Of a stretch of 8,064 nucleotides of DNA, positions 5,891 to 8,064 are shown one piece after another. A program made the translations under genes and the position numbers. The stretch is from positions 1 to 8,064 of the forward strand of contig DAINMX010000278.1 of assembly GCA_036736205.1 (NCBI GenBank), read 5' to 3'. Position 1 is the first letter of the stretch; each line of letters begins with the position of its first letter. The notes beneath the pieces are model-generated. The model searched no databases and had not been told where the DNA came from. It worked only from the letters and a program-made list of their open reading frames with translations. Origin of the DNA: XYA12-FULL-58-9 sp001798605. GTDB lineage: Bacteria; Myxococcota; XYA12-FULL-58-9.

Positions 5891-7384
5891 TCACACCTCC
5901 GAGTTGACAGGGGCAGCGGCATCCAGGTCTTCGTTTTCATTACCAGCGAGCTGGGATTCCAGTGACTGGCGGCGGGTTGGGTCCTTTTCGCCGATGAGGG
6001 CGGTGAGGATTCTTTGCCGGTTGCCACGCAGCCAAGCACGTTGACTGAGCTCTCTTAGCTTGAGCGGCCTATTTTCGATGCGCTTTTGCTCGCGCTCTTT
6101 GTGCAGCAGTTCAAAAAAGACCACCTCGTTTCTGCGCTCTTCTTCGTTCTGACGTCGCTGTTCTTCGTCGATCTCGCGCATCATCTCGGTCCAGGCGTTG
6201 AGGATCTGTCCCTGCAACAGGGCGAGTTGCAACTGCACGTCGGCCACCATGAAACCATAGGCGAGCTCTTCCTCCGTGCGGCTGGTTGTAACCGCCGCGC
6301 GCATGGCCAGCAATCTGCGGTCGTCAATCTTGCCGCTCTTGCGCAGTCCGTCAAGTGCCTGTTCATGAGCGTAGCGATCGATGTAGCCATCGAGGCGTTT
6401 GCGGAAAACGGGAGTCAGGGCCTCGTCGACCTTCTTGATGTTCTGTTCGAGTCGGTCCCGGTCTGCGTGGGAGAGAGAAGGATCCTGGAGGGCCTTGCCC
6501 ACCTCCCGTTGTAGCTGGCGTTTGGCGTGGAACAGGGCATCGGGGTCCTTTTCGCATCGGGAGATGAGGCTTGCGACACGGCGGAGCTCCTCTGCTGAAA
6601 ATCCTCTCTGGCGCAGCCTGCGAATCGCCCAACTGAACTCGACCATGCCGACCCGACCTTCGAGCCGACTGTCAAAGAAGCCATTCACGAGCTTCTCGGT
6701 GCGGCTATCGGCGAAGACGAGTTTGTCGTGGTCGACGAGCCGATTCAGTTGCAGTCGCGCCCAAAACAGGTCATCGACGTCGACGACATTCTGCACTCGG
6801 TCGAGTAAACCGAGGGCAGTGCGACGGTCGAGGACACCAGAGCGCGCGGCCATGCGAACGCGGTCGCGAAAGTCCGCCCGATCGAGCTGGTAGCCAGGAT
6901 GATTGGCTGGGAGCGCCTCCCAACGGCGGGGACGCAGGCCCTTTTTGCGAAAGAACGCATCGAGCGTTGCAATAGGTGAGTCGTCGTGCCCGACGAGGTG
7001 ATGGAGCTTGGCTTTGACCCAGGCCAGCTTGCCGATGTCGTCGGGCAGGTCGAGCTTGCGCTCGAGGTATTTGATGAAGTCTTTTTGGTGCGCCGGGCTG
7101 AAATCAACGGCCGCCAGGGCAATCAGCTTCTCTTGTACGCCAGCCCGAAAATCTACGGTCGAATCGACGGCCGTGGTGTCGATGATGTGGGCGATGTCGG
7201 GTGACCTGTCGGCATGGCTGAGCTCACGAAGTTTCTCTTCGGTGATACTCACTGGCCCCATGGGCATCGTTTCACTGAGCGCCGCTTGCCGTTGCCCTTG
7301 TACTTCGTCGGTCCTTTCCTCTACTCGATCAGCGTCGCTCTGGTTTTGAACCGGTAGCTGCGGCAGTTTTCCGTGGATTTCCAT
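5891..7384 (-). CDS. Unrecognised helical repeat protein with coiled-coil-like tail
   Basis: I do not recognise this 497-residue protein. No signal peptide or membrane segment is visible, so it is likely cytoplasmic or exported without a standard signal. Residues 1-45 are polar and Gln/Glu-rich, probably disordered. The middle holds degenerate helical repeats: a Gly (183, 261, 351) is followed exactly 23 residues later by a Leu that opens an amphipathic block (LFWARLQLNRLV 206-217, LFHAKRQLQREV 284-295, and a weaker one at 374). A related block LAWVKAKLHHLV lies at 120-131. Residues about 395-445 are very rich in Glu, Arg and Gln with heptad-like spacing, suggesting a coiled coil, followed by a short acidic end. 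ATG 7384 has AGGTGG about four bases upstream. It converges with the lysine dehydrogenase-like gene, 18 bases apart, and follows mutY by 112 bases. Scaffold or secretion-related roles are conceivable, but nothing seen proves one. Confidence 0.75.
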   Translation of the reverse strand: MEIHGKLPQLPVQNQSDADRVEERTDEVQGQRQAALSETMPMGPVSITEEKLRELSHADRSPDIAHIIDTTAVDSTVDFRAGVQEKLIALAAVDFSPAHQKDFIKYLERKLDLPDDIGKLAWVKAKLHHLVGHDDSPIATLDAFFRKKGLRPRRWEALPANHPGYQLDRADFRDRVRMAARSGVLDRRTALGLLDRVQNVVDVDDLFWARLQLNRLVDHDKLVFADSRTEKLVNGFFDSRLEGRVGMVEFSWAIRRLRQRGFSAEELRRVASLISRCEKDPDALFHAKRQLQREVGKALQDPSLSHADRDRLEQNIKKVDEALTPVFRKRLDGYIDRYAHEQALDGLRKSGKIDDRRLLAMRAAVTTSRTEEELAYGFMVADVQLQLALLQGQILNAWTEMMREIDEEQRRQNEEERRNEVVFFELLHKEREQKRIENRPLKLRELSQRAWLRGNRQRILTALIGEKDPTRRQSLESQLAGNENEDLDAAAPVNSEV

Positions 7385-7404
7385 AGGCCCACCTATCCAG
7401 GCAG

Positions 7405-7433
7405 ATTATCGCTCGGGCGGTTGTGCTTGTCCT
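7405..7433 (-). promoter_or_regulatory. Possible sigma70-type promoter of the helical repeat protein gene
   Basis: On the minus strand AGGACA (7428-7433), 17-base spacer, then GATAAT (7405-7410, five of six to consensus). Transcription would begin near 7398, giving a leader of about 14 bases that still contains the AGGTGG ribosome site. This would make the gene independent of mutY. By eye only. Confidence 0.4.
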
Positions 7434-7443
7434 GCAAATTGAA

Positions 7444-7468
7444 GGGTTCTCACGGGTTCTCACGGGTT
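7444..7468. repeat. Short direct tandem repeat, 10-base unit
   Basis: GGGTTCTCAC occurs twice in tandem (7444-7453, 7454-7463), followed by a partial copy GGGTT. It lies between the mutY stop and the promoter candidate of the next gene. Too few copies to suggest a defined element; it could be slippage or a small binding site. Confidence 0.5.
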
Positions 7469-7496
7469 TCGCAGAGTGGGGGCGGAAGCGACATGG

Positions 7497-8064
7497 TCAG
7501 CAAGGACTTTTCAGTGCAGCTTGGATTGCCTTCTTTGCCAATCCCGACAGGGGTGCTACAAACGGATCCGCATATTGGCGGATGCCTGATCGGCTTTGGA
7601 AGCGAGGCAACTGCGGCAGGGCGTAGACTCTGGCGGTAACGTCGCGATGGGTCAACTGGTGCGCCACTTCGGCGATGCACACTCCCAGCTTTCTCTCCAA
7701 ACGGTGGGCGAGGTCGCGTCGGGCGGCAGGCCCCTCGGCGCTCGGGAGCTCCCACTGCCCAGCCCAAAGTCCGTTGAGCGGACGTTGTACCAACCAAATG
7801 CCGCGGCGTGTTCGGGTCCAGGCGAAAGCGACGTCTAGTTGTTGCCGCGGTCGGCCCTGCTCGGCGACGGGAAAAGCAGCGGGCTTGCCCATGGCATGGG
7901 CTTGGCACTCCGCGCGAGCCGGGCACCGCTCGCAGGCAGGAGTGGTGGGGGTGCAGACCAGAGCACCCACCTCCATGAGTGCCTGATTGAGGTCCCCTGG
8001 GTTGTTGCCATTGGCGAGCATGGTTGCCAAGTTCCACAGCCGTTTCTTGCCGGGACCACTCGAG
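7497..8064 (-). CDS. mutY: A/G-specific adenine DNA glycosylase MutY, C-terminal part, cut by right edge
   Basis: Removes adenine mispaired with 8-oxoguanine in base excision repair. The visible 188 residues begin in the last helices of the glycosylase domain, with KKRLWNLA (6-13) and GDLNQALMEVGALVC (23-37), a block typical of MutY. The 4Fe-4S cluster motif is complete: Cys37, Cys44, Cys47 and Cys53, spaced C-X6-C-X2-C-X5-C. Then comes the Nudix-like domain that reads 8-oxoguanine, with WLVQRPLNGLWAGQWELP, LTHRDVTARVY, which matches the family's F/L-T-H-R block, and a closing LSGLAKKAI. The helix-hairpin-helix and the catalytic Glu and Asp are beyond the right edge. The frame is open to the edge, so the gene is truncated only by the window. 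It ends normally at a TGA. The next gene on the strand starts 112 bases on, apparently with its own promoter. Confidence 0.94.
   Translation of the reverse strand, partial: SSGPGKKRLWNLATMLANGNNPGDLNQALMEVGALVCTPTTPACERCPARAECQAHAMGKPAAFPVAEQGRPRQQLDVAFAWTRTRRGIWLVQRPLNGLWAGQWELPSAEGPAARRDLAHRLERKLGVCIAEVAHQLTHRDVTARVYALPQLPRFQSRSGIRQYADPFVAPLSGLAKKAIQAALKSPC

Noticed and set aside
7450..8037. Minus-strand ORF of 195 codons overlapping mutY
   Set aside because: The neighbouring frame carries the full MutY iron-sulfur motif and Nudix-like domain; this one is a low-complexity shadow.
1..8064. SalI-like GTCGAC at 2-7 and XhoI-like CTCGAG at 8059-8064, suggesting a cloned insert
   Set aside because: Six-base sites are common in GC-rich DNA and no vector sequence is present, so nothing can be concluded.
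1..8064. CRISPR arrays, insertion sequences, tRNA or rRNA genes, phage or plasmid functions
   Set aside because: No regularly spaced repeats, transposase or integrase motifs, cloverleaf sequences or rRNA-like stretches were seen. The gene content looks chromosomal.

Overview
This is a bacterial chromosome segment: compact genes, short gaps, Shine-Dalgarno-like sequences before most starts, and moderately high GC by eye. The gene mix is lysine epsilon-aminotransferase, unfused lysine-ketoglutarate reductase and saccharopine dehydrogenase, a deoxynucleoside kinase, QueE and MutY. It would fit a Gram-negative of the myxobacterial/deltaproteobacterial sort, but that is a weak guess; no rRNA, tRNA or lineage marker is present.

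Layout. Left block, all on the minus strand and read right to left: queE (3360-4052), lysine-ketoglutarate reductase (1922-3214), saccharopine dehydrogenase (565-1884), then the first 172 codons of an L-lysine 6-aminotransferase that runs off the left edge (1-517). The last three have gaps of 37 and 47 bases and look like one operon, with a possible promoter between queE and the reductase. Divergent from queE, across a 120-base gap, a plus-strand pair encodes a deoxynucleoside kinase (4173-4802) and a lysine 6-dehydrogenase-like protein (4853-5872), separated by a strong inverted repeat. Convergent with that pair, only 18 bases away, is an unrecognised 497-residue helical repeat protein on the minus strand (5891-7384). 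Upstream of it, on the same strand, is the C-terminal part of MutY (7497-8064), cut by the right edge. No gap exceeds 150 bases.

How the genes work together. Four of the seven genes concern removal of the lysine epsilon-amino group. They represent three separate chemical routes to the same product, alpha-aminoadipate semialdehyde (allysine): the two-step saccharopine route, direct transamination to 2-oxoglutarate, and direct oxidative deamination. Finding all three within 6 kb is the main point of interest. The aminotransferase also has an odd Asp-Trp where the family usually has Gly-Ala at the cofactor phosphate. A semialdehyde dehydrogenase to finish the pathway is not in the window and may lie past the left edge. 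queE, the kinase and mutY are housekeeping or salvage genes with no clear link to lysine.
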